A stretch of DNA of 63,657 bases from Alphaproteobacteria bacterium (GTDB taxonomy: Bacteria; Pseudomonadota; Alphaproteobacteria; Caedimonadales; UBA1908): the NCBI GenBank assembly GCA_021298595.1, contig JAJTHL010000026.1:1-63657 (forward strand), given 5' to 3'. Shown here in pieces: positions 40,455 to 48,928 of the stretch (positions are counted from its first letter, which is position 1; the number at the start of each line of letters is the position of its first letter). The position numbers were made by a program, and so were the translations under genes. The notes under the pieces were generated by a model that saw only the letters and a list, made by a program, of their open reading frames with translations, searched no databases and had not been told where the DNA came from.

Positions 40455-40973
40455 TTATGTTTTTTGCATGTTTCCTAAGGGATTCCAGTCCACATGTGGA
40501 CCGTCTGCAAGTTTTCTATAGATCTGGACTTTTTTGACGCTTTTCTTCCACCGTATTTTGGAGTCCAGCATGACGGCGCAAACGCGTGCCTTTGTGTTTT
40601 TTAGGTACATCGCACGACCCTGTGATGCTTGAAACTCTAACTCCTTTCCTAGAAGTTCAGCTTGTGATAGCCCAAGAGCCAATCTTTTCGTCACAAGAAT
40701 AACGCCACCATGTATAACAATCACAAGCACCTGAAAGACGAGCAATATCATCCTATCCGTAAAGTCATGGTTTTCCCATATTGGTATTCTTTTTATAACT
40801 TGAACCAAATTTGATTGTGCATGATAAAGCCCCATACCAATCAGAGCAAAAATAAAAAAAATAAACTCCAAACATTTCCACTTAGAAAGAACACGCTCAA
40901 CTTTTGAATTATCAGGAATACCCGGCAGGATTTCCAAAGAGCGTGTCACATGACCGTATATGATAAAAAACAA
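40455..40973 (-). CDS. Membrane-protein C-terminal half, unknown (separated by TAG from 40992-41648)
   Basis: A 172-residue frame starting TTG, with two membrane helices (CLEFIFFIFALIGMGLY; ILLVFQVLVIVIHGGVILV) and a basic C-terminal tail. It is in exactly the same reading frame as the upstream 218-residue gene, with only the TAG and six sense codons between, and it has no ribosome-binding site of its own. The simplest reading is that the two are halves of one roughly 397-residue polytopic protein broken by an amber codon; a re-initiating second gene is the alternative. Confidence 0.45.
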   Translation of the reverse strand: MFFIIYGHVTRSLEILPGIPDNSKVERVLSKWKCLEFIFFIFALIGMGLYHAQSNLVQVIKRIPIWENHDFTDRMILLVFQVLVIVIHGGVILVTKRLALGLSQAELLGKELEFQASQGRAMYLKNTKARVCAVMLDSKIRWKKSVKKVQIYRKLADGPHVDWNPLGNMQKT

Positions 40974-40991
40974 GCGCTTGCAATGAGAGCA

Positions 40992-41648
40992 CTAGGGAAA
41001 GTGAAACGCATAATCTTTTTGAGATTCCGCGCACGTCATCGCCCACATACCACCTAACGTCAGCATGACATCGCCCACTGTCAAAAGAAAAAAAGTCCTT
41101 GCTCTGCGTTGGTTTTCTTGGGTACTCGCGCACCTTGTGTTGACAAACACCAACGCAATAACGCCAATGACGCCTAGGGCGACATAGCCAATGGGATCTT
41201 TTTTGAAAAACATATACCCTAGAATATACAGAACACATGCAGGAACGATACCAGCTACTGTACTCGCCATAGCCTTTTTAACATGCACAATCTTTTTAGT
41301 CGTGTCGCACATTCCTTCAAAAGACCTTGAGGGATCATGTTTTAGGCTGAGCGATAGATAGGTAAAGAGAGGCATTCCGGTTAAAAAGATCCATAAGAAA
41401 ACGAAGAGAACTTGGGGGTCAGGATTTTCTGCTATTTTAATCAACGAGACATTAAACCAATCCGTAAAACAAATAAGCTTGTAAAAAAACCTGACCGAAA
41501 CTCCTGAAAAGAGCATCAAAAGACCCAAAGGGCCTATATGCTCCCAAACATATTTACGAAGCTCGACAGACTTTCTTTTTAAGCAGCTCCATATCTTTTC
41601 ACAACCTCTTTTGAGTAATTCAACAAAACTAAACAGCCAAAAAAGCAT
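40992..41648 (-). CDS. Membrane-protein N-terminal half, unknown
   Basis: A 218-residue protein with about five helices (GPLGLLMLFSGVSVRFFY, VLFVFLWIFLTGMPLFTYL, MASTVAGIVPACVLYILGYM, YVALGVIGVIALVFV, FFLLTVGDVMLTLGGMWAMTCA) and a basic amphipathic N-terminus (CEKIWSCLKRKSVELRKYVW). No family recognised. It ends at a TAG directly followed in frame by more membrane-protein sequence, so it is probably truncated. Lies between tonB and the two unknown membrane genes, all on minus. Confidence 0.55.
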   Translation of the reverse strand: MLFWLFSFVELLKRGCEKIWSCLKRKSVELRKYVWEHIGPLGLLMLFSGVSVRFFYKLICFTDWFNVSLIKIAENPDPQVLFVFLWIFLTGMPLFTYLSLSLKHDPSRSFEGMCDTTKKIVHVKKAMASTVAGIVPACVLYILGYMFFKKDPIGYVALGVIGVIALVFVNTRCASTQENQRRARTFFLLTVGDVMLTLGGMWAMTCAESQKDYAFHFP

Positions 41649-41730
41649 GTCTATTCTCCTGACTTTGAAGTCCCTTGGTTATCTTTTTTTAGGATCTTCA
41701 ATGTAACAAAAGAAATCATGCAATATATAA

Positions 41731-42414
41731 TTAAAGACTTTCTTCTTCTCTGTTTAAAGAAAAAGAGATCGGCACAAGAACGCTATACTTACCTTTTCTT
41801 TGAACAGGAAAAAGCCAAGTACGAACAACCCTAAGGGCGGCTTGGATCAGAGAGCGATGGGTGCCTTTGACGAGATCCACACGGGACACCTGGCCTGTCT
41901 CGCTCACACGGACGCGCACAAGGACGGTTTCCTGCTCGCCGAGCCGCCGGGCCTCTTCTGGATAGTGTGGCGGGGGCGCCACAAGGGGTTGCACGTCCCT
42001 GTCTTGGGGGAGTACCGCCTCTTCTTGCCTTGGCGGACAGATCGCAGAAGTCGAGGCGCTGTGGGAGGCCATCGCAAGGGAGGGTGGCAAGGACTGTGAC
42101 GGCGCTTTCTTTCGAGGTTGTTTTATCTCAGATCTTCCCTTAGACGGGGTGAGGAGTTTCGTGGGACGCGCCGCAACGGTCATGGGAGCGCCGTCTTTTG
42201 TTTGATGATTCTGGCGCGCAGCACTGCGGGAGGTAAAGGGGGAAGCCCCAGAAGACGCGAGGATGTCATTTTCTAAAACGATTGAAATAGTGGACGGGAC
42301 CTTGCTTGGGCGTGCGCGCGGCGCTTCCTCCCACAAAAAGAAGGCTGCCCACACACCGTGGCAGGCAAGCGCGCCCATCATGCCGCACAGCCACTCTTTG
42401 CGCGCTATAGACAA
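41731..42414 (-). CDS. tonB: TonB-like energy transducer
   Basis: A 227-residue periplasm-spanning protein: an N-terminal anchor (MMGALACHGVWAAFFLW), a long proline/serine/lysine linker (residues 30-130, ending APPPHYPEEARRLGEQ), and the C-terminal TonB domain (VLVRVRVSETGQVSRVDLVKGTHRSLIQAALRVVRTWLF...). It transmits proton-motive force to outer-membrane receptors. It overlaps btuB by ten bases, so the pair is dedicated to cobalamin uptake under the riboswitch. ExbB/ExbD are not in the window and must be supplied from elsewhere. Confidence 0.88.
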   Translation of the reverse strand: MSIARKEWLCGMMGALACHGVWAAFFLWEEAPRARPSKVPSTISIVLENDILASSGASPFTSRSAARQNHQTKDGAPMTVAARPTKLLTPSKGRSEIKQPRKKAPSQSLPPSLAMASHSASTSAICPPRQEEAVLPQDRDVQPLVAPPPHYPEEARRLGEQETVLVRVRVSETGQVSRVDLVKGTHRSLIQAALRVVRTWLFPVQRKGKYSVLVPISFSLNREEESL

Positions 42415-44243
42415 TAGCTTGCCCCCACCATCACCGTTGTCCCTCGTGCCCCGTAACCATAGCTTGTTTCGTACTTTTTATTTAAGACGTTTTCAATTCT
42501 GCCAAAGATTTTCATCTTTTCAACCCCTTCATAGGTGACACCTGCCCGTACAAGGGCGTACGCGCGAAGCGTCACGGGCGCCTTGGGATAAAGGGCAAAA
42601 TTGTAATCTTTTTGAGAACTTCGCCAAAGCGCACTTGAAAAAAAAGACCAGGCGGGTGACGTCTGATAAACGCCCTCAAGTCCTACCTGGTGATGGGCGA
42701 TGAGGGTTGGTGTATCTTGGCCCGCGCCTGTGCGCGGCTTTGTGTAGGTATAGGAAAGGTTAAACTGGCACGCGGCCGTTGGCTTGGCGCGCGCCGCAAG
42801 CTCTAAGCCGCTAATATACCGCTTTCCTTGGTTACGGCTTTGATAGGTCATGGGCGCCACTTGGGCGACCTGCAACAAATCGCGCAGAAGCGTGTAAAAG
42901 ACGCTTGCCTGCATCTCCATGCGCCCGGCGGCGTCAACGGCGTGCTTGACGCCCAGCTCGATGGACGTGCTGGTTTGGGCTTTGAGGGCGGGGTTCGCCA
43001 CCTGAAACAACGCTGCACTGCCAAACCGGTCTAAAAGGAGCGGCCGCTTGATCCCCCTGCCCTGACGCACAAAACCAAGGGTGCGGGGAGTGAGAGGTGT
43101 TTGCGCCTCAAGGGCGTAGCTCCACTCGGGTTTTCCTTTTTCTGCCCAGTACGCTTTTCCTTCGGCGCTCACGCACAGCCTATCACCGCCGTAACGCGCC
43201 CCCAGGGTCGGCGTATGTACGCGCTCGCGTTTTTTCAGGATGGCATCTTTTCCTTGGGTCAACTGATCTTGAAGCCCGTCGTACGCAACCCACGCGTCCC
43301 AGGCTTTTGCAAGGGCAAAGGCTTCTTTATAGGTCACCCCCACCATATCAGAGCGGGAAAAAAAAACGCTAGTGGTCAAAAAGCGGTTATCAAGGCGCGC
43401 CTGGTGCAAGGTGAGGGTTCGGCTTCGCCCTGCGTCACGGGTGTGGGTCAGGCGCACAAGGCTTCGGCCCTGGAAAATGGTCGAGGTATCACCGATCCCC
43501 TCAGGAAAAGCGCCCATATTATTGTTTACGGCAAAATCGCTGTGGGAGAGCTGACCAATCACGCGCAGGGTGAGCTGGGGCGTCAAGTGCACACCCACAT
43601 TGGCCGTGAGACGCTTTAGATAATCCTCGTCGGCCACACGGTTCCCCCACAGGTGGTTACGGCGCGTGCCAAGACCCGTTTTTTTAAGGGTTCCCGACAG
43701 AAAAAAATCTGCTTTATCGGTTGCGCCCTGAACCGTTTCATAAAACTGCGTGCTGCGAAGAGAGCCCCGCTCGAGCTGGGTCAAGCTAGAGGGCGCCCCT
43801 TTTCCTTGGCGGGTGCGAAGGGCAATGGTGCCGCCCATGGCGTGGGAACTTGTCTGGGATGAAGGGCCAGGTGTGAGCTCGACTTCCTCTAAATCTTGAG
43901 TTGTCAAATCCGCAAAACTCGAGCGACCAAGCTCCGTTTGCGTATTCAAGACAACACCGTCACGCATTACGGTTGTCAGCTGCGACGGGGCCCCTCTAAA
44001 AAAAGCAAAGGTATTTTCATGGTCCCCCCCTTGGGAAATAATGTTCAAAGAGGTTTCGCTTCGAAGGGCCTGAGACAAGACTCTTTCTTGACGGCGCTCC
44101 ATTTGAGGGGCCGTTTTTCGGGGTGTCAAACGCTCTTTAAGCGGGGAGGATCTCACTTTGACGGGGGCCAGCACAACTTCTTTTGCAAAGCTGTCAGAGA
44201 TCGCCACGCCCAAAAGCGCCGCAATAAAATGATAAAAACGCAC
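42405..44243 (-). CDS. btuB: TonB-dependent outer-membrane receptor, BtuB-like
   Basis: A 612-residue outer-membrane beta-barrel with signal peptide (FIAALLGVAISDSFA), a TonB-box-like EVVLAPVKV at about 22-30, a plug domain (TSLNIISQGGDHENTFAFFRGAPSQLTTVMRDGVVL, then EEVELTPGPSS and GGTIALRTR) and a C-terminal barrel ending in an aromatic-rich strand (TTVMVGASYCL). The cobalamin riboswitch directly upstream identifies vitamin B12 as the likely substrate. TonB follows in the same operon. No BtuFCD importer is seen here. Confidence 0.9.
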   Translation of the reverse strand: MRFYHFIAALLGVAISDSFAKEVVLAPVKVRSSPLKERLTPRKTAPQMERRQERVLSQALRSETSLNIISQGGDHENTFAFFRGAPSQLTTVMRDGVVLNTQTELGRSSFADLTTQDLEEVELTPGPSSQTSSHAMGGTIALRTRQGKGAPSSLTQLERGSLRSTQFYETVQGATDKADFFLSGTLKKTGLGTRRNHLWGNRVADEDYLKRLTANVGVHLTPQLTLRVIGQLSHSDFAVNNNMGAFPEGIGDTSTIFQGRSLVRLTHTRDAGRSRTLTLHQARLDNRFLTTSVFFSRSDMVGVTYKEAFALAKAWDAWVAYDGLQDQLTQGKDAILKKRERVHTPTLGARYGGDRLCVSAEGKAYWAEKGKPEWSYALEAQTPLTPRTLGFVRQGRGIKRPLLLDRFGSAALFQVANPALKAQTSTSIELGVKHAVDAAGRMEMQASVFYTLLRDLLQVAQVAPMTYQSRNQGKRYISGLELAARAKPTAACQFNLSYTYTKPRTGAGQDTPTLIAHHQVGLEGVYQTSPAWSFFSSALWRSSQKDYNFALYPKAPVTLRAYALVRAGVTYEGVEKMKIFGRIENVLNKKYETSYGYGARGTTVMVGASYCL

Positions 44244-44324
44244 CGAGATCCTCGTTGGTTAGGGGCTGTCTACACGCCACCAACCAAAAGGCCTTTTTTC
44301 TGTCACCCGCAGCAAAAAGTGTGG

Positions 44325-44500
44325 CTGCCGGGCAGGTCTCCTGACTCACGCGTTATCATCTTTTTTACCCTTCCCAGAAAGATCCAGTGGGCGTGCGGGG
44401 CACTTAAAAAAGACTCGGCGTCTACAGTTACGGGTATAGTCACGATTGACAGCGTAGCGCTGCGCCGTGTTCCCTTTTCAGGCCCTTATGGGGCCACCTC
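44325..44500 (-). promoter_or_regulatory. Cobalamin (B12) riboswitch
   Basis: On the minus strand the region shows the cobalamin-aptamer order: GGGAACACGG near 44482, the CCCGTAACTGTA core near 44425-44436, GCCCACTGG near 44384-44392, GGGAAGGG near 44370, and the B12 box GAGTCAGGAGACCTGCC at plus 44330-44346. About 80 bases separate it from the btuB ATG. It should lower btuB-tonB expression when adenosylcobalamin is plentiful. Confidence 0.9.
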
Positions 44501-44552
44501 AGCACCGCCTACCATAGACCTTTCTTTGGCAAGGTCAAGGGTGAAATCATCC

Positions 44553-45053
44553 TTATCCTTGCGCCGCCGCAGGGGCATGGGGGACATACCCCTCAAGGGG
44601 GCGCATCCAAAAATCGTGGAGGGTCACGCCCGCAAAAGACCGGCTGAGATAAGTAAGATTTTCTGTCATACTTTCTGTACTTAGAAGTCTCAGATCAAGA
44701 CCCTTTTGAGGAGAAAACGTATGAATAAGAAGGGGCGCTCTCCACACACAAGCTCCCTCTTCCCACAAGGCTTTATGAGATATAAAATGCTTCAAATACG
44801 GTGTGAATCTGTCAAAATAAGGCGTATCGGCACCGAAGACATCAATCCAATCATTAAAATTGTGCTCTTTTTCAAAGGTCACAACCGCTTCTTGGTTTAA
44901 TTTGTCTAGGCACGGAGGAGGCAGCGCTTCTGGGGTCTCTTGAATCTGTTGGTTTAAAGTAACACCGTGATCATCGATGAGCTGAAACCATGTTGGACCA
45001 GCTTTAAAGACCCACGAACAAGGATAATCGGGATCTTCATAGGGTACTTTCAT
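44553..45053 (-). CDS. Hypothetical cytosolic protein
   Basis: A 166-residue protein with no signal peptide or membrane segment and no recognised domain (begins MKVPYEDPDYPCSWVFKAG, central HNFNDWIDVFGADTPYFDRF). Aromatic and acidic content is that of a folded globular protein. It stands alone between the riboswitch of btuB and a small secreted gene, all on minus. The ribosome-binding site is weak. Not the aptamer's regulated gene, because it lies upstream of it. Confidence 0.6.
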   Translation of the reverse strand: MKVPYEDPDYPCSWVFKAGPTWFQLIDDHGVTLNQQIQETPEALPPPCLDKLNQEAVVTFEKEHNFNDWIDVFGADTPYFDRFTPYLKHFISHKALWEEGACVWRAPLLIHTFSPQKGLDLRLLSTESMTENLTYLSRSFAGVTLHDFWMRPLEGYVPHAPAAAQG

Positions 45054-45129
45054 AAAATGCTGCAGCTGCGCGATCGTTATAAAACGGTACTTATCGGCAC
45101 CTAAAAAAATAACTTACACAGACGGTTCG

Positions 45130-45381
45130 TCAACGTTTCATGGGGGGCAGATAGATTGCTGCTTGCGTCTGTTTATGCGCCTCAAAAAGAGCATGAACCT
45201 CTTTGCACGTCAGGCCGTAATTGACCCGGTCTTGAAAACAGACGATTTCTTCTTCAAGGATTCTTTTTGAGAGATCAGGTGTCAGGGCAACAATTTTCTT
45301 AGGAACAGCGTCTTGATCATCTGCGCTTGCGAAAACGGGGATCGCAACCAAAATCGCCATGCATAGCAAAATAGCTTTCAT
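45130..45381 (-). CDS. Small secreted protein, unknown
   Basis: An 83-residue protein whose first 20 residues are a clean signal peptide (KAILLCMAILVAIPVFASA). The mature part of about 60 residues has two cysteines (EIVCFQDR and GLTCKEVH), which could form a disulfide. AGGTGA precedes the ATG at 45381; the preceding TTG codon is less likely. Unknown function; the compact, oxidisable mature domain suggests a periplasmic or secreted mini-protein. Confidence 0.6.
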   Translation of the reverse strand: MKAILLCMAILVAIPVFASADDQDAVPKKIVALTPDLSKRILEEEIVCFQDRVNYGLTCKEVHALFEAHKQTQAAIYLPPMKR

Positions 45382-45507
45382 CAAAAAATCACCTGTAAAA
45401 CCTTTGTGATTTTACGCCACTTAAAAAAGAAAGCCTATTTTTTTATTTTCACGACACCTCCAACGTCTTGCAATCTTATTTTCAAGACGCCGGAGGGTTT
45501 TGGGTTT

Positions 45508-46143
45508 TTACTTTATCAAAATATCAGGCTGTTTATCAAAGTTATGAGACAAGGCATAAGGACCTTTAAGTTTTCTGTCAACGTGGCGCAGGTAAAGATT
45601 GTTTACATATCGCTCGACACCTGTCACATGCTGCAACGCCACATAGGATATTTTTCCTGCTTCCACATGAACCAGTGTCGGACGAGGATTCAAGCCCATA
45701 TCCGAAGGAACCATAACCTGATAGGCCATTTCATAATATCCAGGCTCTAAGGAAAGAGTCACATACTGACCAGGCGCGAGGGTTGTAAACGTTTTTTTGC
45801 CGGGTTCTTCATCTTTTTCCACAAGACCAAACGTGAACACTCTGGCCATAGTCGTCATACTGCTGGTGTTAACGTCATAATTGCCTTTGTCGACCGCCAC
45901 ATAGGAAAAGTTCACTTTCTGAGGAAGAGTCGTTGTAGTTTTAACATAAAATCCCTTGTCATAAAGATAGAGTCCTCTATCGTAAATGACATAAACAAGA
46001 CCTTTTCCTGATTGCGGATGCTCTGGCAAGTGAAAGCCTTCTAGGTGCTTTGTCATGAGCTGCTCCATACTCCCTTCATGGGAGCACCCCGTAAGAGAAA
46101 ACGCTAAAACCGTGCACAAAAGTGCTTTCATTATCTGTTTCAT
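45508..46143 (-). CDS. Lipoprotein, DUF2846-like (unknown)
   Basis: A 211-residue lipoprotein: signal KALLCTVLAFS with lipobox LTGC (C20). The mature domain opens KGLVYVIYDRG and includes LEPGYYEMAYQVMVPSDMG, a beta-rich pattern recalling DUF2846-type proteins, though I am not sure of the family. Its closest relative is the next gene upstream (46155-46736), which shares KGLVYVIY, a 'TTxxxxFTxxLxxxxE' middle, L.PG.YE and a '..G..P.PTL' segment, showing tandem duplication. Role unknown, envelope located. Confidence 0.65.
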   Translation of the reverse strand: MKQIMKALLCTVLAFSLTGCSHEGSMEQLMTKHLEGFHLPEHPQSGKGLVYVIYDRGLYLYDKGFYVKTTTTLPQKVNFSYVAVDKGNYDVNTSSMTTMARVFTFGLVEKDEEPGKKTFTTLAPGQYVTLSLEPGYYEMAYQVMVPSDMGLNPRPTLVHVEAGKISYVALQHVTGVERYVNNLYLRHVDRKLKGPYALSHNFDKQPDILIK

Positions 46144-46154
46144 TTGAAGGATCC

Positions 46155-46736
46155 TTATTCTTTTCCGCGCCCACTGCCAGATGCTGGCATCGAAGAAGAC
46201 ACAGGTCTATGCACATATTTATTAAAATTACTTGCTAACGCATGTTGGCCCTTGAGGGTGTCTTCTTCGTGGCGAATCACCATTTTCTTGACCATCATAT
46301 CACCAGCAGGAGTCCCTGTTGGCACTTGGTAATCAACACGTTGGGCGATTAAGAAATAGGTTTTTCCTTGTTCAATCGCCATAAGCGTCGGGGCAGGTTC
46401 ACACCCTATGCTCGCAGGCACAGAGATTTGACATTTAAACTCATAATGACCAGGTGTGAGCTCAAGCGTTGTATAGTGCGCAGGCGCCATTGCGGCAAAG
46501 CGCTTTAAAGCCTTAGACTCATGCCCGCCTAAAAGATCCAAGGTAAACATTTTCAAAAGCGTGGTGGCACCACTTTTCTGCTGTTCATATACATCTTTGT
46601 CCATGGGAGAAAACAAAAGATCTAGCTTGCTTGGAATGCTGGAGGATGAAGCATGGTAGATCACATAGACAAGCCCTTTGTCTGCTTGGGCTTTTTCAGG
46701 TAGCTCAAACCCTGACACCTGAAGTTGATGGTGCAT
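46155..46736 (-). CDS. Lipoprotein paralogue with damaged or non-standard start
   Basis: A 193-codon frame from the first ATG, paralogous to 45508-46143 (DKGLVYVIYH; LTPGHYEFKCQISVPASIG). The same frame continues upstream and encodes a full lipoprotein signal, K-K-C-V-L-L-A-A-A-I-I-V-T-G-C-A, with lipobox VTGC, aligned to the paralogue. However no ATG, GTG or TTG begins it: a TAA lies two codons before that signal, inside an eight-T/eight-A tract at 46803-46818. The gene may have lost its start, use a CTG, or carry a homopolymer sequencing error. As it stands only a cytosolic, unacylated product could be made. Confidence 0.5.
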   Translation of the reverse strand: MHHQLQVSGFELPEKAQADKGLVYVIYHASSSSIPSKLDLLFSPMDKDVYEQQKSGATTLLKMFTLDLLGGHESKALKRFAAMAPAHYTTLELTPGHYEFKCQISVPASIGCEPAPTLMAIEQGKTYFLIAQRVDYQVPTGTPAGDMMVKKMVIRHEEDTLKGQHALASNFNKYVHRPVSSSMPASGSGRGKE

Positions 46737-46919
46737 TTGCTGACGTACTTTTTCATCGTGGGCACAGCCTGTTACAATTATAGCTGCTGCCAGAAGGACA
46801 CATTTTTTTTAAAAAAAATTCACTCTTAAACCTTACTTTTCTATTTTCCTTTTAATGTGTGTATGCCTAGCACAAAATTGAAGATAAATGGAAAAAAACT
46901 TACTTGAGACTCAACAAAG

Positions 46920-46951
46920 AGGGCGATCCGCAGCCGCAGCGTGATCGCCCT
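46920..46951 (-). terminator. Terminator of the secreted NUDIX gene
   Basis: AGGGCGATC pairs with GATCGCCCT across a 14-base loop, about 15 bases after the stop at 46964; followed on minus by TCTTTGTTG. Confidence 0.7.
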
Positions 46952-46963
46952 TAGGTTGTAGTG

Positions 46964-47980
46964 TTACGAGGCTGATAAAAGGCTCAGCCCTTTTTCTTTT
47001 GCAAATGTTTCAATCACTTCACCGTGGTAATCCCGAAGAAGAACGCGCGTGCCGTCTTGAAGCACCACGAGATAGCGACTTTCCTTACTGTCAGCTTGTT
47101 GTGGGGCGATCCCTTTGATCTTGCGGAGGTGATCAAGGGGCACCCAGATGACTTCTGCAATATCGCTTCCCGCTTTTGCGTTTGGCGCCTTCTTAAGCTT
47201 ACCAAAATCAAAAAAATAATTACCCACAATGGTGCGCAGGTTTTTCACGTTGGTTACACCGTATCGGCTACCAAGACTTGGAAGTCGGGGCAGGCCCTGA
47301 TTTTTGTCCCACACAAGATTTGCCTCTTCGCGAAGCTCACGGATGACAGCGTCCTCGAGGGTCGCGTCAAAAGCGGCTTCTTTTTTGACAAGGTTTACGT
47401 CAAGAGACTTCTTTTTTGTGTTTTTATAGCCTTTTTTGCCCAAGAGAATCGCTTCTTCAGCAGCGTCTTTTTCTTCTGCGCTCAGGGCCTCTTGGACCTC
47501 TCCTCCCTCCAGTACGTGGGGCGCCATATACCCGCCTGGCAGGATGTACTGCGCCGCAAGCCCCTTTGAGGGATCTTTATGCACTGCAAATTTACGTGCA
47601 AGCAGCACAAAGGTTTTTCCCGCTTCATCGGTATAAACAGGAAGCACGTTTGCCCCGGATCCAGTTTTACCATAAGGATGCAGATCGTATTTCCGGCGCC
47701 CAGACAAAGACGAAAGGGTATCATTGATTTGCCGTCCGTACATGGCAATCTTTGCCCCGTTGGCAAGCTGCACGATGAGGGCTTCTCTTAAAGCCCTGTT
47801 GTCTGGACGTGCCTTGAGCCCTTCAAGCACGGCGTCCAAGACGTCTTTGTCGCTCAGCTGGGTGCTTTGGATAAGTCCTCTCAGACGCGTGGCCGTGTTT
47901 TGCTCGTCTTCAACGGCGTGCGTACTTTTTAAGGGCGCCATACAACAAAAGATGACACCAAAAAGGGCTGCAACTTTCAT
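46964..47980 (-). CDS. Exported NUDIX hydrolase
   Basis: A protein of about 338 residues with a signal peptide (KVAALFGVIFCCMAPLKSTHA). Residues 70-330 form a NUDIX fold with the box residues RELREEANLVW, close to the REUxEExGU consensus but with alanine where glycine is usual; an insert of about 50 residues (KKGYKNTKKKSLDVNLVKKEA) sits in the fold. NUDIX enzymes cleave nucleoside diphosphates linked to another group; an exported one is uncommon and suggests action on periplasmic or host nucleotides. The ATG at 47980 is used because the longer frame overlaps the DUF1653 gene and lacks a signal at its start. Confidence 0.75.
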   Translation of the reverse strand: MKVAALFGVIFCCMAPLKSTHAVEDEQNTATRLRGLIQSTQLSDKDVLDAVLEGLKARPDNRALREALIVQLANGAKIAMYGRQINDTLSSLSGRRKYDLHPYGKTGSGANVLPVYTDEAGKTFVLLARKFAVHKDPSKGLAAQYILPGGYMAPHVLEGGEVQEALSAEEKDAAEEAILLGKKGYKNTKKKSLDVNLVKKEAAFDATLEDAVIRELREEANLVWDKNQGLPRLPSLGSRYGVTNVKNLRTIVGNYFFDFGKLKKAPNAKAGSDIAEVIWVPLDHLRKIKGIAPQQADSKESRYLVVLQDGTRVLLRDYHGEVIETFAKEKGLSLLSAS

Positions 47981-48102
47981 GACGACGCTCAACCGATTTT
48001 CTTTTGTGGGCAAAATAATTATCCTCCTTTGATTGAGGACGGCAGGACCATAGTTCAGGGACAGGTGTGGGGCAAGCTCACTCACACCCAAAAACGCGTA
48101 GC

Positions 48103-48354
48103 TCAACTTGCCTCGTCTAAAACGGGCATGGCGGCGACCGATGGCCCCACATAGGAAAAGCGTGGCACGGCCCCGTCCTCTGTTTCCACCATACTGGTAA
48201 AAAGACCACGAGGCCTGACCCACAGACCGTAATCCGCGTAAAGCGCTTGATAAACCACGTGGGGCTCCAGGGTCTCGGAATGCCTTGAGATTCCCAAGAC
48301 CTGATAGAGTTTTCCTTTGTAATGGCGGTAAACGCCAAGGGTAATATCCGTCAT
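48103..48354 (-). CDS. DUF1653-family small protein
   Basis: An 83-residue protein of the DUF1653 type, marked by GVYRHYKGKLYQVLGISRHSETLEPHVVYQALY and the downstream WVRP..LF segment. The role of the family is unknown; it is a small single-domain beta protein. I use the ATG at 48354, preceded by GGAGAG; 16 further upstream codons are non-homologous. It precedes the NUDIX gene on the same strand. Confidence 0.85.
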   Translation of the reverse strand: MTDITLGVYRHYKGKLYQVLGISRHSETLEPHVVYQALYADYGLWVRPRGLFTSMVETEDGAVPRFSYVGPSVAAMPVLDEAS

Positions 48355-48928
48355 TTTTCTCTCCCTGGTTACGTTACAATAAAAGTTTTTTATCATAAAC
48401 ATGTTATGTTCTTTTAGGCTATCCCATAGCTTACCTTCCCCTTCTTGTCACGACCTTTTCACTCAATGGCCACTTTTTTAAAAAGCGAATCCAAAAAATC
48501 AAAACGACTTGGCTAACTTGCACTCTTTTCGTACAAGATTCATAAAAAACCTTCGCTATCTCTTGTCTCACGTAACACCGGCCCCCGCAAAAGACGCTTG
48601 ATCCTTTATATAAATCATCCAAGCCGCTATGCCTCGAAAATGCGCTCTGATGCTTTTATTGTCATAAGCTTATCCATTTTTCCCTGGGGCACACATGAAG
48701 AGCTTAAGACCACACCTGTTTTGGGCAAAGACCTCTAAAGAAAATTTCATTCTCTCACATGGAACATGACGTCAAATCAAACTAGAGTAAACCTAAGTCA
48801 CATGATTCCCTAAAGTATTCAGCAATATGCAGAAAAGTTATTTCAATGACTTAATTAATACTCGCGAAATATTTAGGTGATAAGATCATTAATTAGCCCT
48901 ACTTAACGAAACAGACGCGGAGATGATC
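48355..48928. other. Gene-poor region upstream of the small repeat protein
   Basis: About 570 bases with only short frames; a 63-codon minus frame at 48431-48622 starts TTG without a ribosome site. The final 150 bases are AT-rich and likely hold the promoter of the 48929 gene, but no clear -35/-10 pair is seen. Confidence 0.3.

Noticed and set aside
48431-48622. 63-codon minus frame
   Set aside because: TTG start, no ribosome site, no conserved features.
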